The notes under the pieces were generated by a model, which was given only the letters and a program-made list of their open reading frames with translations, did not search any database and was not told where the DNA came from. The translations under genes were made by a program, and so were the position numbers. Shown here piece by piece: positions 34,942-43,424 of a DNA stretch of 64,000 nt (position 1 is its first letter; each line of letters begins with the position of its first letter). The DNA is from Streptomyces katrae (GTDB lineage Bacteria; Actinomycetota; Actinomycetes; Streptomycetales; Streptomycetaceae). The DNA is taken from positions 1 through 64,000 of the forward strand of contig NZ_JNZY01000002.1 of NCBI RefSeq assembly GCF_000717655.1, given 5' to 3'.

Positions 34942-35670
34942 ATGGACTACTGCCACGCCTGCCGGAGGCACCTCAACGGCGCCCTGGCGTGCGCCGGGTG
35001 CGGAACCCCCGTCGAGTACCTGCCGCCCGCCGCCGCCGGTGGGCCCGCCGTGCCCGCCGCCCCGTACGGCGGCTCCGTGCGGCGGGAGGAGCCCGCCGAC
35101 CCGTTCGCGGACTCGATCGTCGTGCTGTCCGGAGGGCAGGACGGGCGGGCCGGTGCACGGCGCCGCGCCGCGCACCGCAGGCGCCGCCGGACCATGCTGA
35201 CGGTCGGGCTGGGCCTGGTGCTCGCGGTCGGGGGCACGCTCGCGCTCGCCCGGATCGTCACCGAGGGGCAGAAGACCGACCGGGCCGCCGAGGTGGTGCT
35301 CACCGACGGGAACGGCCCGCAGGACCCGGCTCCGCTGCCGAGCGGCAAAGGGACTCCCGGCGCGCCTTCGGCGCTGAAGCCGGTGAAGGCCTCGGGGACC
35401 GCGAAGGCCGCCGCGGGCGGAACGCAGTCGGCCGTACCCGGGGCGTCTGCCGAGGGGTCCGCGCAGCCGGGTCCGACGGCGTCGGCCTCCGCATCGGGGA
35501 AGACGGGGCCGACGAAGGGTGCCACCGGGCCGGGGCCGTCCGTAAAGCCCGGTCAGTCGGGGAAGCCCTCGCCGACCGGATCCGGAACGGCGCAGCCGCC
35601 GCCTCCTCCGAGCCCGAGCCCGTCGCCGACGAAGCCGCCGGAGTCGTGCTGGTGGTTCATCTGCCTCTGA
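34942..35670 (+). CDS. Zinc-ribbon membrane protein with long Pro/Ser-rich exterior
   Basis: The 242-residue protein starts with a zinc ribbon (Cys4, Cys7, Cys17, Cys20). A basic stretch (RRRAAHRRRRR, about 73-83), one transmembrane helix (about 85-103) and 130 residues of low-complexity Ser/Pro/Gly/Thr, probably external, follow. It ends in SCWWFICL, a terminal hydrophobic Cys-containing tag I associate with a conserved Streptomyces group called SCO2400-family-like. The arrangement suggests a cytoplasmic metal-binding sensor tied to the envelope, which is inference. A short hairpin (CTGAGCC-GGA-GGCTCAG, 35667-35683) spans its stop and that of the convergent MarR gene. Confidence 0.7.
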   Translation: MDYCHACRRHLNGALACAGCGTPVEYLPPAAAGGPAVPAAPYGGSVRREEPADPFADSIVVLSGGQDGRAGARRRAAHRRRRRTMLTVGLGLVLAVGGTLALARIVTEGQKTDRAAEVVLTDGNGPQDPAPLPSGKGTPGAPSALKPVKASGTAKAAAGGTQSAVPGASAEGSAQPGPTASASASGKTGPTKGATGPGPSVKPGQSGKPSPTGSGTAQPPPPPSPSPSPTKPPESCWWFICL

Positions 35671-35683
35671 GCCGGAGGCTCAG
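35667..35683. terminator. Short hairpin across convergent stops
   Basis: CTGAGCC and GGCTCAG pair over a GGA loop, overlapping the stop codons of the zinc-ribbon gene and the MarR gene. The stem is only seven base pairs, so termination strength is uncertain. Confidence 0.4.
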
Positions 35684-36102
35684 CCCAGCATCCGCTTGAG
35701 CAGGTCCCGCAGGACCGCCCGCTCGGCCCTGGACAGCCCGGCCAACGGTTCGCGCGCGAAGTCCAGCGACTCGCGCAGCCGGTCCGCGGTCTGCAGGCCC
35801 TCCTCCGTCGGGGCGGCCAGCTTGACCCGGCGGTCGGCCGGGTCCGGCCTGCGCTCGACCAGGCCGCGCGACTCCAGCCGGTCCACGATGCCCGTGATGT
35901 TCGAGGGCTCGCACTTCAGCTGCTGCGCGATCCGCCGCATCGGCATCGGCTCCAGGGACAGCAGGTTCAGCACCCGGGCCTGGGCGCCGGTGAGCTGGTG
36001 GCTGGCTGCCGCGTGCTCGTACTCCTCGTGGTAGCGGGCCACGACGGTACCGATGAGCTCGACAACCTCAAGGGTCAGGGGATCTGCGCGACGACTGGGC
36101 AT
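35680..36102 (-). CDS. MarR family transcriptional regulator
   Basis: The 140-residue regulator has the winged helix-turn-helix of MarR proteins: LTGAQARVLNLLSLEPMPMRRIAQQL (recognition support), EPSNITGIVDRLESRGLVERRPDPADRRVKLAAPTEEG (helix plus wing). One Cys (LKCEPS) lies at the start of the recognition helix, not at the N-terminal position used by OhrR for peroxide sensing. The divergent MDR oxidoreductase, 100 bases away, and the Ohr gene after it are likely targets. ATG at 36102 is used. Confidence 0.87.
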   Translation of the reverse strand: MPSRRADPLTLEVVELIGTVVARYHEEYEHAAASHQLTGAQARVLNLLSLEPMPMRRIAQQLKCEPSNITGIVDRLESRGLVERRPDPADRRVKLAAPTEEGLQTADRLRESLDFAREPLAGLSRAERAVLRDLLKRMLG

Positions 36103-36123
36103 GGATCCAGAGTACCCATTTAC

Positions 36124-36153
36124 TTGACAACATGAAATATCCAGGCGCATGGT
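36124..36153 (+). promoter_or_regulatory. Promoter candidate for the MDR oxidoreductase gene
   Basis: A consensus TTGACA at 36124-36129 is followed after 18 bases by CATGGT (36148-36153), a weak -10. The A/T-rich spacer (ACATGAAATATCC) stands out. It lies in the MarR-MDR intergenic region and may overlap a MarR operator. Confidence 0.45.
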
Positions 36154-36202
36154 TGTTTCACCTGCTGAAGTATTCGTCGATTCCTCGATTCGGGAGCGCC
36201 CC

Positions 36203-37222
36203 ATGTCTCAGATCCCCGCCGTCAGCCGCGAGTGGCACCTCGTCCGCCGCCCGCAGGGCTGGCCCGTCGCCGAGGACTTCGCCCTGCGCGAGGTCGAGGT
36301 CGCGGCCCCGGCCCCGGGCCGGATCCTGGTGCGCAACCTGCACATGTCCGTGGACCCCTACATGCGCGGCCGGATGAACGACGTGAAGTCGTACGTCCCG
36401 CCCTTCCAGCTGGACAAGCCGATGGACGGCGGCGCGGTCGGCGAGATCGTGGCCTCCGCCGCCGAGGGCTTCGAGGTCGGCGACCACGTGCTGCACGGCC
36501 TGGGCTGGCGCGAGTACGCAGACCTGGACGCCAAGCACGCCACCAAGGTCGACGCCTCGCTCGCACCGCTCTCCGCCTACCTCGGCGTGCTCGGCATGCC
36601 GGGCCTGACCGCCTACGCCGGCCTCTTCGAGGTGGCCTCCTTCAAGGAGGGCGACTCCGTCTTCGTCTCCGGCGCGGCGGGTGCGGTCGGCAGCCTCGTC
36701 GGCCAGTTCGCGAAGATCAAGGGCGCCGCTCGAGTGATCGGCTCGGCCGGCTCGGACGAGAAGGTGACGCTCCTCACGGAGAAGTACGGCTTCGACGCCG
36801 CGTTCAACTACAAGAACGGTCCCGTCGGCGAGCAGCTGAAGGAGGCCGCCCCCGAGGGCATCGACGTCTACTTCGACAACGTCGGCGGGGACCACCTCGA
36901 GGCCGCCATCTCCTCCCTGAAGGTGCACGGCCGCGCCACCCTGTGCGGGGCGATCGCCCAGTACAACGCCACCGAACCGACCCCCGGCCCGCGCAATCTG
37001 GTTCAGGTCATCGGCAAGCGGCTGCGCCTGCAGGGCATCCTCGTCAACGACCACGCGGGGCTCCAGCCGCAGTTCGTCCAGGACGTCGCCGGCTGGCTGC
37101 GCTCCGGCGAGCTCGTGGCCGACGAGACCGTGGTCGAGGGCGTGGAGAACGCGACCGAGGCCTTCCTCGGCATGCTGCGCGGCGACAACACCGGAAAGAT
37201 GATCGTTTCCTTCACCGGTTAG
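36203..37222 (+). CDS. Zinc-independent MDR oxidoreductase (NADP-dependent, PTGR/CurA type)
   Basis: The 339-residue medium-chain reductase begins SREWHLVRRPQGWPVAEDFAL and has VRNLHMSVDPYMRGRMND (about 45-62), a hallmark of the leukotriene B4 dehydrogenase/CurA group. The NADP-binding segment is VFVSGAAGAVGSLVGQFAKIKGA (about 153-175), followed by VIGSAGSDEKV, YFDNVGGDHLEA and LCGAIAQYNA. It probably reduces alpha,beta-unsaturated carbonyls, a detoxification role consistent with the neighbouring MarR regulator and Ohr gene. I use ATG 36203 with GGGAGCG upstream; GTG/ATG starts before it lack homologous sequence. Confidence 0.9.
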   Translation: MSQIPAVSREWHLVRRPQGWPVAEDFALREVEVAAPAPGRILVRNLHMSVDPYMRGRMNDVKSYVPPFQLDKPMDGGAVGEIVASAAEGFEVGDHVLHGLGWREYADLDAKHATKVDASLAPLSAYLGVLGMPGLTAYAGLFEVASFKEGDSVFVSGAAGAVGSLVGQFAKIKGAARVIGSAGSDEKVTLLTEKYGFDAAFNYKNGPVGEQLKEAAPEGIDVYFDNVGGDHLEAAISSLKVHGRATLCGAIAQYNATEPTPGPRNLVQVIGKRLRLQGILVNDHAGLQPQFVQDVAGWLRSGELVADETVVEGVENATEAFLGMLRGDNTGKMIVSFTG

Positions 37223-37286
37223 GCTCACTGCACACCGTCGTGATCGTGGGCGCGAGTCACGGCGATTACCAGGAGGATCTCTTTAC

Positions 37287-37709
37287 ATGTCCATCCAGCA
37301 GACCGACGTTCTGTACACCGCCGTGGCCACCGCCGCGAACGGCCGTGACGGCCGCGTCGCGACCAACGACGGCCAGCTCGACGTCGTCGTGAACCCGCCG
37401 AAGGAGATGGGCGGCAGCGGCGCCGGCACCAACCCGGAGCAGCTGTTCGCCGCAGGCTACAGCGCCTGCTTCCAGGGCGCCCTCGGCGTCGTCGCCCGCA
37501 ACGAGAACGCGGACGTCTCCGGCTCCACCGTCACGGCCGAGGTCGGCATCGGCAAGAACGACGAGGGCTTCGGCCTGATCGTCAAGATCTCCGCCTCGAT
37601 CCCGAACGTGGACGCCGCCACCGCCAAGGACCTCATCGAGAAGGCCCACCAGGTCTGCCCGTACTCCAAGGCGACCCGCGGCAACATCACGGTCGAGCTC
37701 GCGGTCTGA
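37287..37709 (+). CDS. ohr: Organic hydroperoxide resistance protein (Ohr/OsmC family)
   Basis: The 140-residue thiol peroxidase has the two reactive cysteines, Cys61 (AAGYSACFQGAL) and a second in HQVCPYSKATRGNI near 125. The N-terminal Arg and Glu of the Ohr active site fall in GRDGRVATNDGQLDVVV and NPEQLF. Ohr reduces organic hydroperoxides using lipoylated partners. The start MSIQQTDVLYTAVATAANGRDG is typical. It follows the MDR gene by 64 bases on the same strand. Control by the nearby MarR protein is plausible but unproven. AGGAGGA lies upstream of ATG. Confidence 0.93.
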   Translation: MSIQQTDVLYTAVATAANGRDGRVATNDGQLDVVVNPPKEMGGSGAGTNPEQLFAAGYSACFQGALGVVARNENADVSGSTVTAEVGIGKNDEGFGLIVKISASIPNVDAATAKDLIEKAHQVCPYSKATRGNITVELAV

Positions 37710-37725
37710 TCCGGCTCGCGCTCCA

Positions 37726-37761
37726 CGAAGGCCGCACCCCGATCCCGGGGTGCGGCCTTCG
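37726..37761 (+). terminator. Strong terminator after ohr
   Basis: CGAAGGCCGCACCCC (37726-37740) and GGGGTGCGGCCTTCG (37747-37761) form a perfect 15-bp stem with loop GATCCC. It lies between ohr and the EI24 gene. Confidence 0.85.
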
Positions 37762-37792
37762 CCGTTTGCCGCCCCCGCTCTAAGCTGGACCC

Positions 37793-38635
37793 ATGCGTGA
37801 TCTTGCGGGGGGATTCGGCTACCTGCTGGCCGGACAGAGATGGGTGCTGCGACACGGCCGCTGGCTGGGCTTCGGCCTGCTGCCGGGGCTGGTCTCGCTG
37901 GTGCTGTACGCCGGAGCGCTGGTCGGGCTCGGCTACGGCGCCGACGACCTGACCGCCTGGGCCACCCCCTTCGCCGACGGCTGGACCTCGCCGTGGCAGG
38001 GGCTGTTCCGCGGCTTCCTGACCGGCCTGGTCTTCGGGCTCGGGCTCTTCGTCGCGGTCATCACCTTCACGGCCGTGACCCTGCTGATCGGCCAGCCGTT
38101 CTACGAGTCCCTCTCGGAGCAGGTCGACCGCAGCGAGGGCGGCGACGTCCCGGAGTCCGGGCTCCCGCTCTGGCGGGAGCTGTGGATCTCGGCCAGGGAC
38201 AGCCTGAGGGTGCTGGTCCGGGTGCTGCTGTACGGGATCGTGCTCTTCGCGCTCGGGTTCATCCCGGTGATCGGGCAGACCGTGATCCCGGCGATCGGGT
38301 TCTGCGTGTCCGGGTTCTTCCTCGCCGAGGAGCTCACCGCCGTCGCGCTGCAGCGGCGCGGGGTGGAACTCGCCGACCGGCTCGCCCTGCTGCGGGCGCG
38401 GCGGATGCTGGTGCTCGGTTTCGGCGTCCCGCTGGTACTGGCGTTCCTGGTGCCGCTGGTGGCGGTGTTCCTGATGCCGGGCGCGGTGGCCGGGGCCACG
38501 CTGATGGTCCGGGACCTGACCGGGGAGGACGAGGCCGCGGCGGCCGACCCGAAGGCCGACTCCGATACGGCCACCTCCGGGGACGCCCAGGCGCCGGCCG
38601 GAGGTTTCGGACCGCCGCCGCCCGCGTACTCGTAG
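37793..38635 (+). CDS. EI24/CysZ-like membrane protein
   Basis: The 280-residue integral membrane protein has an EI24-type pattern: FGYLLAGQRWVLRHGRWLGFGLLPGLVSLVLY at the start, FTAVTLLIGQPFYESLSEQVD near 100, and VLLYGIVLFALGFIPVIGQTVIPAIGF near 145. The last 45 residues are a charged, Pro/Gly-rich cytosolic tail. Bacterial relatives include CysZ sulfate transporters, but actinobacterial EI24 proteins are uncharacterised. An ATG at 37793 follows the terminator of ohr. It converges on the imine-reductase-like gene with a 19-base gap. Confidence 0.85.
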   Translation: MRDLAGGFGYLLAGQRWVLRHGRWLGFGLLPGLVSLVLYAGALVGLGYGADDLTAWATPFADGWTSPWQGLFRGFLTGLVFGLGLFVAVITFTAVTLLIGQPFYESLSEQVDRSEGGDVPESGLPLWRELWISARDSLRVLVRVLLYGIVLFALGFIPVIGQTVIPAIGFCVSGFFLAEELTAVALQRRGVELADRLALLRARRMLVLGFGVPLVLAFLVPLVAVFLMPGAVAGATLMVRDLTGEDEAAAADPKADSDTATSGDAQAPAGGFGPPPPAYS

Positions 38636-38654
38636 CCGGCGAGCCCCGCGGGGG

Positions 38655-39545
38655 CTACCGCTTCAGCAGGGTGATCGCGCCGGCCGTGTCCTCGCCGTCG
38701 TGCGCGGCCGGATCCTCGGCCAGGCGGCGCCGCATCAGCTCGAGGTACGGGCTGATCAGCTCCGCGCTGACGCCCTGCTCCTCGGCGGTGCGCAGCAGGG
38801 TCCCGCTGGCCGCGACCTGCATCGCCAGGTTCGACACGACGCCGGTGGTGAAGTCCCCCGAGGTCAGCCGGTCGGCCGCGGCGGTCACGAAGAACCCCAT
38901 CGCGCCGAGCCACTCGGACAGCAGGGGCGCCAGGTCCTTCGGGGCGATGTCCTCGCCCTCGATCAGCGCGAAGGCGTGCGAGATGCCGGCGAACAGCCCG
39001 TACATCCCGCTCAGCAGCGCCACGTCGTGCAGCGCGGCGTGGCCGGGGTCCTCGCCGACGAAGCGGGCGCCGGCCGGGACCTCCAGGGCGGCGCGGTGGG
39101 TGTCGAACAGGGCCCGGGAGCCGCTGTAGAAGACGTACGCGCCGGATGCGGGGGCGCCGATCATCACAGGGGTGCCCATGATGCCGCCGTCCACGAACCG
39201 GGCCCCGCGCGCCTCGGCCCAGGCCGCGCGCCGGCGGCCCTCGGCGGGCGTACCGGTGGTGAGGTCGACCAGGTCCTTGCCGGTCAGGTCGATGCCTTCC
39301 AGGACCGAGCCGACGCTGGCGTCGTCCAGCAGGCAGAGCACGACCAGGCCGTTCGCCGCCACCGCCTCGGCGGGGCTCGCGGCGATGGCGGCGCCTTCGG
39401 CGGCGAGCGCCTCGGCCTTGGCGGCGGTGCGGTTCCAGACGGTGAGGGGATGCCCGGCGGCGAGCCAGGTGCGGGCGAGTGCGGTGCCCATGTCGCCGAG
39501 GCCGAGCAGGGTCAGCGGGTGCTTCGTCACGGTGTTGTCGGTCAT
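38655..39545 (-). CDS. NADP-dependent imine-reductase/beta-hydroxyacid-dehydrogenase-like enzyme
   Basis: The 296-residue protein has an N-terminal Rossmann motif LTLLGLGDMGTALARTWLAAGH (residues about 11-32), then VWNRTAAKAEAL, and VDLTTGTPAEGRRRAAWAEARGARFVDGGIMGTPVMIG near 95-130. The C-terminal half is all-helical. GLGDMG and DGGIMGTPVMIG point to imine reductases rather than hydroxyisobutyrate dehydrogenases, whose catalytic Lys (GxxGxGxxxKxxxN) is not seen. The natural substrate is unknown. It is divergent from an HxlR gene that probably controls it. ATG at 39545 is used. Confidence 0.83.
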   Translation of the reverse strand: MTDNTVTKHPLTLLGLGDMGTALARTWLAAGHPLTVWNRTAAKAEALAAEGAAIAASPAEAVAANGLVVLCLLDDASVGSVLEGIDLTGKDLVDLTTGTPAEGRRRAAWAEARGARFVDGGIMGTPVMIGAPASGAYVFYSGSRALFDTHRAALEVPAGARFVGEDPGHAALHDVALLSGMYGLFAGISHAFALIEGEDIAPKDLAPLLSEWLGAMGFFVTAAADRLTSGDFTTGVVSNLAMQVAASGTLLRTAEEQGVSAELISPYLELMRRRLAEDPAAHDGEDTAGAITLLKR

Positions 39546-39585
39546 GACGTTTAGCCTGGTGGCAGGCTGAGAGGCGCTCAAGTAC

Positions 39586-39598
39586 GCACTTCGGAGTG
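39586..39598. promoter_or_regulatory. Candidate HxlR operator
   Basis: GCACTTCGGAGTG contains the inverted repeat CACT/AGTG between the divergent starts of the imine-reductase-like gene and the HxlR gene. Flanking AGTACG and GGTTACT are A/T-richer than the surroundings. HxlR proteins often bind such sites between divergent pairs. Confidence 0.3.
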
Positions 39599-39642
39599 GG
39601 TGGTTACTCCCAGGTGAGCGAGCAGGTGGGGAGGGGTGCGCG

Positions 39643-39990
39643 ATGTCGGTGACGCGAAGGCCCGGTGCGGACCACTGCGGTGTGGCCGCGGCGATGTCCG
39701 TGATCGACGGCAAGTGGAAGGTGTCGCTCCTGTGGGAGCTGGAGCAGCGGCCGCGCCGCTTCGGGGAACTGCGCCGGCTGGTCGCGGGGATCTCGGAGAA
39801 GGTGCTCGCGGCCCAGCTGCGGGAGCTGGAGACGGACGGCATGGTCCACCGCGAGGTCTACGAAGAGGTCCCGCCGCGCGTGGAGTACTCGCTGACCCCG
39901 CTGGGCCAGGAGCTCAACACGGCCCTGGAAGTCCTGGGGGCCTGGGGAGCCAAGCACCTTCTCCCCGGGCCGGCTCGGCAGCCGGCCTAG
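39643..39990 (+). CDS. HxlR family winged-helix regulator
   Basis: The 115-residue protein has the HxlR layout: CGVAAAMSVIDGKWKVSLLWELEQRPRRFGELRRLVAGISEKVLAAQLRELETDGMVHREVYEEVPPRVEYSLTPLG, covering helix-turn-helix and wing. A single Cys (HCGVAA, residue 12) is at the position where several HxlR regulators sense electrophiles. An ATG 39643 has a GGGGAGGGG ribosome site. It most likely controls the divergent imine-reductase-like gene. Confidence 0.9.
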   Translation: MSVTRRPGADHCGVAAAMSVIDGKWKVSLLWELEQRPRRFGELRRLVAGISEKVLAAQLRELETDGMVHREVYEEVPPRVEYSLTPLGQELNTALEVLGAWGAKHLLPGPARQPA

Positions 39991-40015
39991 GTCCAGGTCA
40001 GGGCCCAGAGCCTCC

Positions 40016-40747
40016 CTAGGGCCGGGCCTGGGCGCGGGGTTCCACCCACAGGGCCTCGCCGATCGCGCACAGATCGCCTTCGGCGGTGGCCAGGGCCGTG
40101 CCCACGCGGTACTTGCGCCCCTCGCTGCCGAGCAGCCAGGCGTACGAGACGAGGCCCGCGCCGACCGGCACCGGCCGCAGCAGCCGCCCGGTCAGGGCCG
40201 CCGTGACCGCACCGGCCCGGCGGTCGTCGAGCAGCCGGCCGGCCGCGTTGCCCGGGCAGTCCAGCGCGCCCCACACCAGCTCGGGCGGCAGCAGTCCGTC
40301 TGCGCCGCCGAGTTCGGGACCTGGGGTCCACGCGGCGGCCACCAGGGCGCTGCCGGGCACCCGGCCGCAGTGCAGGCGCAGTCCCGTGGCGGGCGTGCGG
40401 TGCAGACCGCAGCCGAAGCAGTCGACCATCCCGTCCGGGGGAGCCGCCCGGTACGCGTCGGCCGCGGCCCGCGCCTGCTCCCAGGACGGCGGCTCGGGGG
40501 CCTCGACGGCCGGCTCGGCGGGGGTCGCCGCCGCCAGCAGGTGCTCGCCGTCCACCAGCCGGACGCCGCCTTCGGCGGTCGGGGCGAGCCGGACCGGGGT
40601 GTCCGTGGGCACCGGCCGCCGGAAGTCCACCCGTACGGTCTTCGCAGCCGCCCGCGCGGCCAGCACCCCGGCCACGTAGCCGCCGAAGGCCACCCCGGGA
40701 TATCCGCACAGGCGGGCCGGAACCGTGATCGTCTCGAAGTCGGTCAT
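40016..40747 (-). CDS. Hotdog-fold thioesterase-like protein
   Basis: The 243-residue protein looks like two hotdog half-domains. The first has FGGYVAGVLAARAAAKTVRVDFRRPVPTDTPVRL (about 22-55), and the second LPPELVWGALDCPGNAAGRLLDDRRAGAVTAALTGRLLRPVPVGAGLVSYAWLLGSEGRKYRVGTALATAEGDLCAIGEALWV. A DCFGCG motif at about residue 108 is shared with PaaI-like acyl-CoA thioesterases of actinobacteria. It probably hydrolyses or binds acyl-CoA. ATG 40747 is used. It is divergent from the DUF1707 gene. Confidence 0.7.
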   Translation of the reverse strand: MTDFETITVPARLCGYPGVAFGGYVAGVLAARAAAKTVRVDFRRPVPTDTPVRLAPTAEGGVRLVDGEHLLAAATPAEPAVEAPEPPSWEQARAAADAYRAAPPDGMVDCFGCGLHRTPATGLRLHCGRVPGSALVAAAWTPGPELGGADGLLPPELVWGALDCPGNAAGRLLDDRRAGAVTAALTGRLLRPVPVGAGLVSYAWLLGSEGRKYRVGTALATAEGDLCAIGEALWVEPRAQARP

Positions 40748-40899
40748 GCCCGCCACCTCATCACACCCGCCGCCCGCGGCACAGGCATCGGCCTCGTCAC
40801 AGCCGCCGGGCCGTGAGCACCGCAACTATCGCCGCTGCCCGCTCGTCCTCCATCCTGGAGAGACGCGCACCTGCGCGCAGGGGCTTGGGAGGTGGCCGG

Positions 40900-41487
40900 A
40901 TGGCCGAACAGCCGTGGGGGCAGCCGTACCCGGTCCGCCCGCAGCAGCAGTCGTACGGGCAGCCGTGGCAGCCCGCGCACACCCCGCAGTCCGCGATGCG
41001 CGCCTCGCACACCGACCGCGACCGGACGGTGGACGTGCTCAAGGCCGCCTACGCGGAGGGCCGGCTCTCCCGCGAGGAGTACGGGCAGCGCTTCGACGTG
41101 GCGTACAAGGCGCAGACGTACGGGCAGCTCGCGCAGCTGGTCGCGGACCTGCCGGCCGGGCCGATGGTGGCCCCGTTCGGCGCTGCCGTACCGGTCCTGC
41201 CGCCCGCCTACGGGCCGCCGGTGCCGGGGCCGCTGCCCATGCCCGTGCCGCCCCGCCCGGTCAACGGGATGGCGATCACCTCGCTCGCGCTGGGGGTGCT
41301 CAGCCTGCCGACGCTCGGCGCCGCCGGCCTGGGCGCCGTGATCACCGGCCACATCGCCAAGGCTCAGATCCGCGCGCGCGGAGACGAGGGCGCCGGGCCC
41401 GCGACGATCGGCTTGGTGCTCGGCTGGCTTTCGCTGGGCGGCTGGGTGCTGCTCTTCCTGCTCGCCGGCTTCGGGGTCCTCGACTGA
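40900..41487 (+). CDS. DUF1707/DUF4190 membrane protein
   Basis: The 195-residue protein has a Gln/Pro-rich start and a DUF1707 helical domain (HTDRDRTVDVLKAAYAEGRLSREEYGQRFDVAYKAQTYGQLAQLVADLP, about 34-82). A Pro-rich linker and a DUF4190 unit with two membrane helices (about 121-150 and 170-193) follow. DUF1707 occurs in many actinobacterial surface-signalling proteins of unknown role. ATG 40900 has GGGAGGTG upstream, and the longer frame from 40813 is unlikely. Confidence 0.8.
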   Translation: MAEQPWGQPYPVRPQQQSYGQPWQPAHTPQSAMRASHTDRDRTVDVLKAAYAEGRLSREEYGQRFDVAYKAQTYGQLAQLVADLPAGPMVAPFGAAVPVLPPAYGPPVPGPLPMPVPPRPVNGMAITSLALGVLSLPTLGAAGLGAVITGHIAKAQIRARGDEGAGPATIGLVLGWLSLGGWVLLFLLAGFGVLD

Positions 41488-41742
41488 CCTGCGCCTTCCC
41501 ACGCCAGGCTGCGGGCCGTCCCCGGCGGCCCCGGCCGCCGTCCCGGAACCCCCGCCCGCCACATGCGGCCCGATAGTATGCGTGGCGGCAAGAGCCGAGG
41601 CTGTCCCACACCGTCCTTGAGTCCGCCGCCCTCGTCCTGAGTTTCCGAGCTCCGGTCCCGGGGCCCGGAGCCGGGCAGTGGCTTGCCGAGAACGACGACC
41701 GGCCGTCGAGCCGAGTACCGACCAGCAGTAGGGACACCGTCA

Positions 41743-43411
41743 GTGACAGTCAGTACCGAGGGGTCGGCGGCCGTGCGCCCGGGCCCCCCCGAGCGGACCG
41801 GCCGCACACGCCCCCCGCAGCTCCGGATCCTCGGACCCGGCCCCGCGGCGCGCACTGCGCTCCCGCGGCGGGCTCCTGCTGCTGGAGGCCGCCGTGGCGT
41901 TCGCCGCGGCCCTGGTCCTCCCGCTCCTGGCGCGCGGCTTCAAGCTCAACCCGCTCAACCGGATCGCGCAGGTCAGCGGCCTGGCCGCGATCCAGCTGCG
42001 GTTCGCGCTGATCGGGCTGCTGTGCGTCGCCGCCGTGGTACTGGCGATGCGGCTGCGCGGCGGCCGCCACTTCGACCTCGCCACCCGGCTGGCCGCCGCG
42101 GCCATCGCGGGCCTGGCCAGCGGTTTCGTCGCGGCGGGCGCGGTGGTCGCGCTGCTGGGCACGCCGTGGCCGATGTTCGGCCTCAACGGCGACAGCGGCC
42201 GGATCGTCGAATGGGCCCACGCCGTAGCGAACGGGCAGCCCTCGGGCTCGCCCGTGTACCCGCCGATGCCGCTCTACACCCTCGGTTACTACGCCGAGTG
42301 GTTCCACGGCGGCAACACCGCGTACGCCTTCAAGGACCTCCAGATCCTCGGCGCGGCCGCCTTCGGTCCGCTGGTCTACCTCGCCTGGCGGATGCTGCTG
42401 AGCCCGGTCCGGGCGCTCGCCTTCGGCGTCGTGCCCGCGTTCGCGCTGATCGACTCGTACAAGCCCTACAGCCAGACCGTGCTCGTCCTGCTGATCCCGG
42501 TGCTGGTCGCGATGGTCGTCGCGCTGCGCCGCAGCGGCACCGAGGGCTGGCGTCCGCTGCTGCTCAAGGGCGCCGGGTTCGGGGCGGTGCTGGGCGTGCT
42601 GTTCCTCACGTACTCGGGCTGGTTCCTGTGGAGTGCCGCCGGCGTGCTGTTCGCCGCACTGCTGTACTTCCCGTGGAAGACCGGCCGGCTCAAGGGCGCG
42701 GCCTACATGGGCGCAGCCCTCGCGGCCTTCCTCGTGGTGGCCGGGCGCTACCTGATGGTCATGCTGAAGGAAGGGCAGACCACCAAGGACTACAACTTCC
42801 GCTTCGACAACTTCACCGACCCGGCCTACTACCTGATGTGGCGCACGGACATGCCGGGCAAGGTGGGCGACTGGCCGCCGCCCGGGGAGTTCGGCGGGGT
42901 CGGGCTGTTCGCCCTGGTGACGTTCGTGTGCCTGGGCGCCGCGATCTGGCTGGGCCTGCGCAAGCCGCTCGTCGTCACCATCGCCGCGATGTTCATCAGT
43001 GCGTGGGTGATGCGCATGTACATCGCCTCGCACATGTACGAGACGCAGACGGTCCAGCTGTACACGCGCACCAACAACCAGCTGCTCTACTGCGGTCTGA
43101 TCCTGTGCGCGCTGGTGGCGCACCTGGTCTCGCTGAAGCTGGCCGAGCGGCGCACCGCGTCCGAGGCCGCGCCGGGCTTCCCCGGCCGCGAGGGCGCCGT
43201 GATCGGAACCCTGTGCGCCCTGCTCCTGCTCCTCGGCACGGTCTCCTCCTCCATGTCCGACCGCTACATGCCGGCCCAGGACGGCACCTACCGGATCCTG
43301 CCCTGGGTGTCGCACACCATCCGGCAGCAGGACGGGAAGTGCCCGAAGTTCGCGCCCAAGGGCGAGTGCTCCAAGGACGGCGACCAGAGCTGGCTGAGCT
43401 ACATCCGATGA
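41743..43411 (+). CDS. AftA-like arabinofuranosyltransferase family membrane protein, apparent 5' frameshift
   Basis: This is a polytopic GT-C-type protein with about eleven helices. It has GLNGDSGRIVEWAHAVANGQ with an acidic residue in the first outer loop, SGSPVYPPMPLYTLGY, and DSYKPYSQTVLVLLIPV. It resembles actinobacterial galactan arabinofuranosyltransferase-like proteins that use polyprenyl-phospho-sugar donors. A hydrophilic, Cys-containing exterior tail ends it (GKCPKFAPKGECSKDGDQ). The natural start is GTG 41743 (VTVSTEGSAAVRPG), but its frame differs by one base from that of the body (RSRGGLLLLEAAVAFAA, then on to 43411). The shift falls at or near a C7 run (41784-41790). The only in-frame start of the body is GTG 41894, inside helix 1. 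Either an extra C exists or the sequence has an error. Confidence 0.75.
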
Positions 43412-43424
43412 TCAGAAGGAAGCG

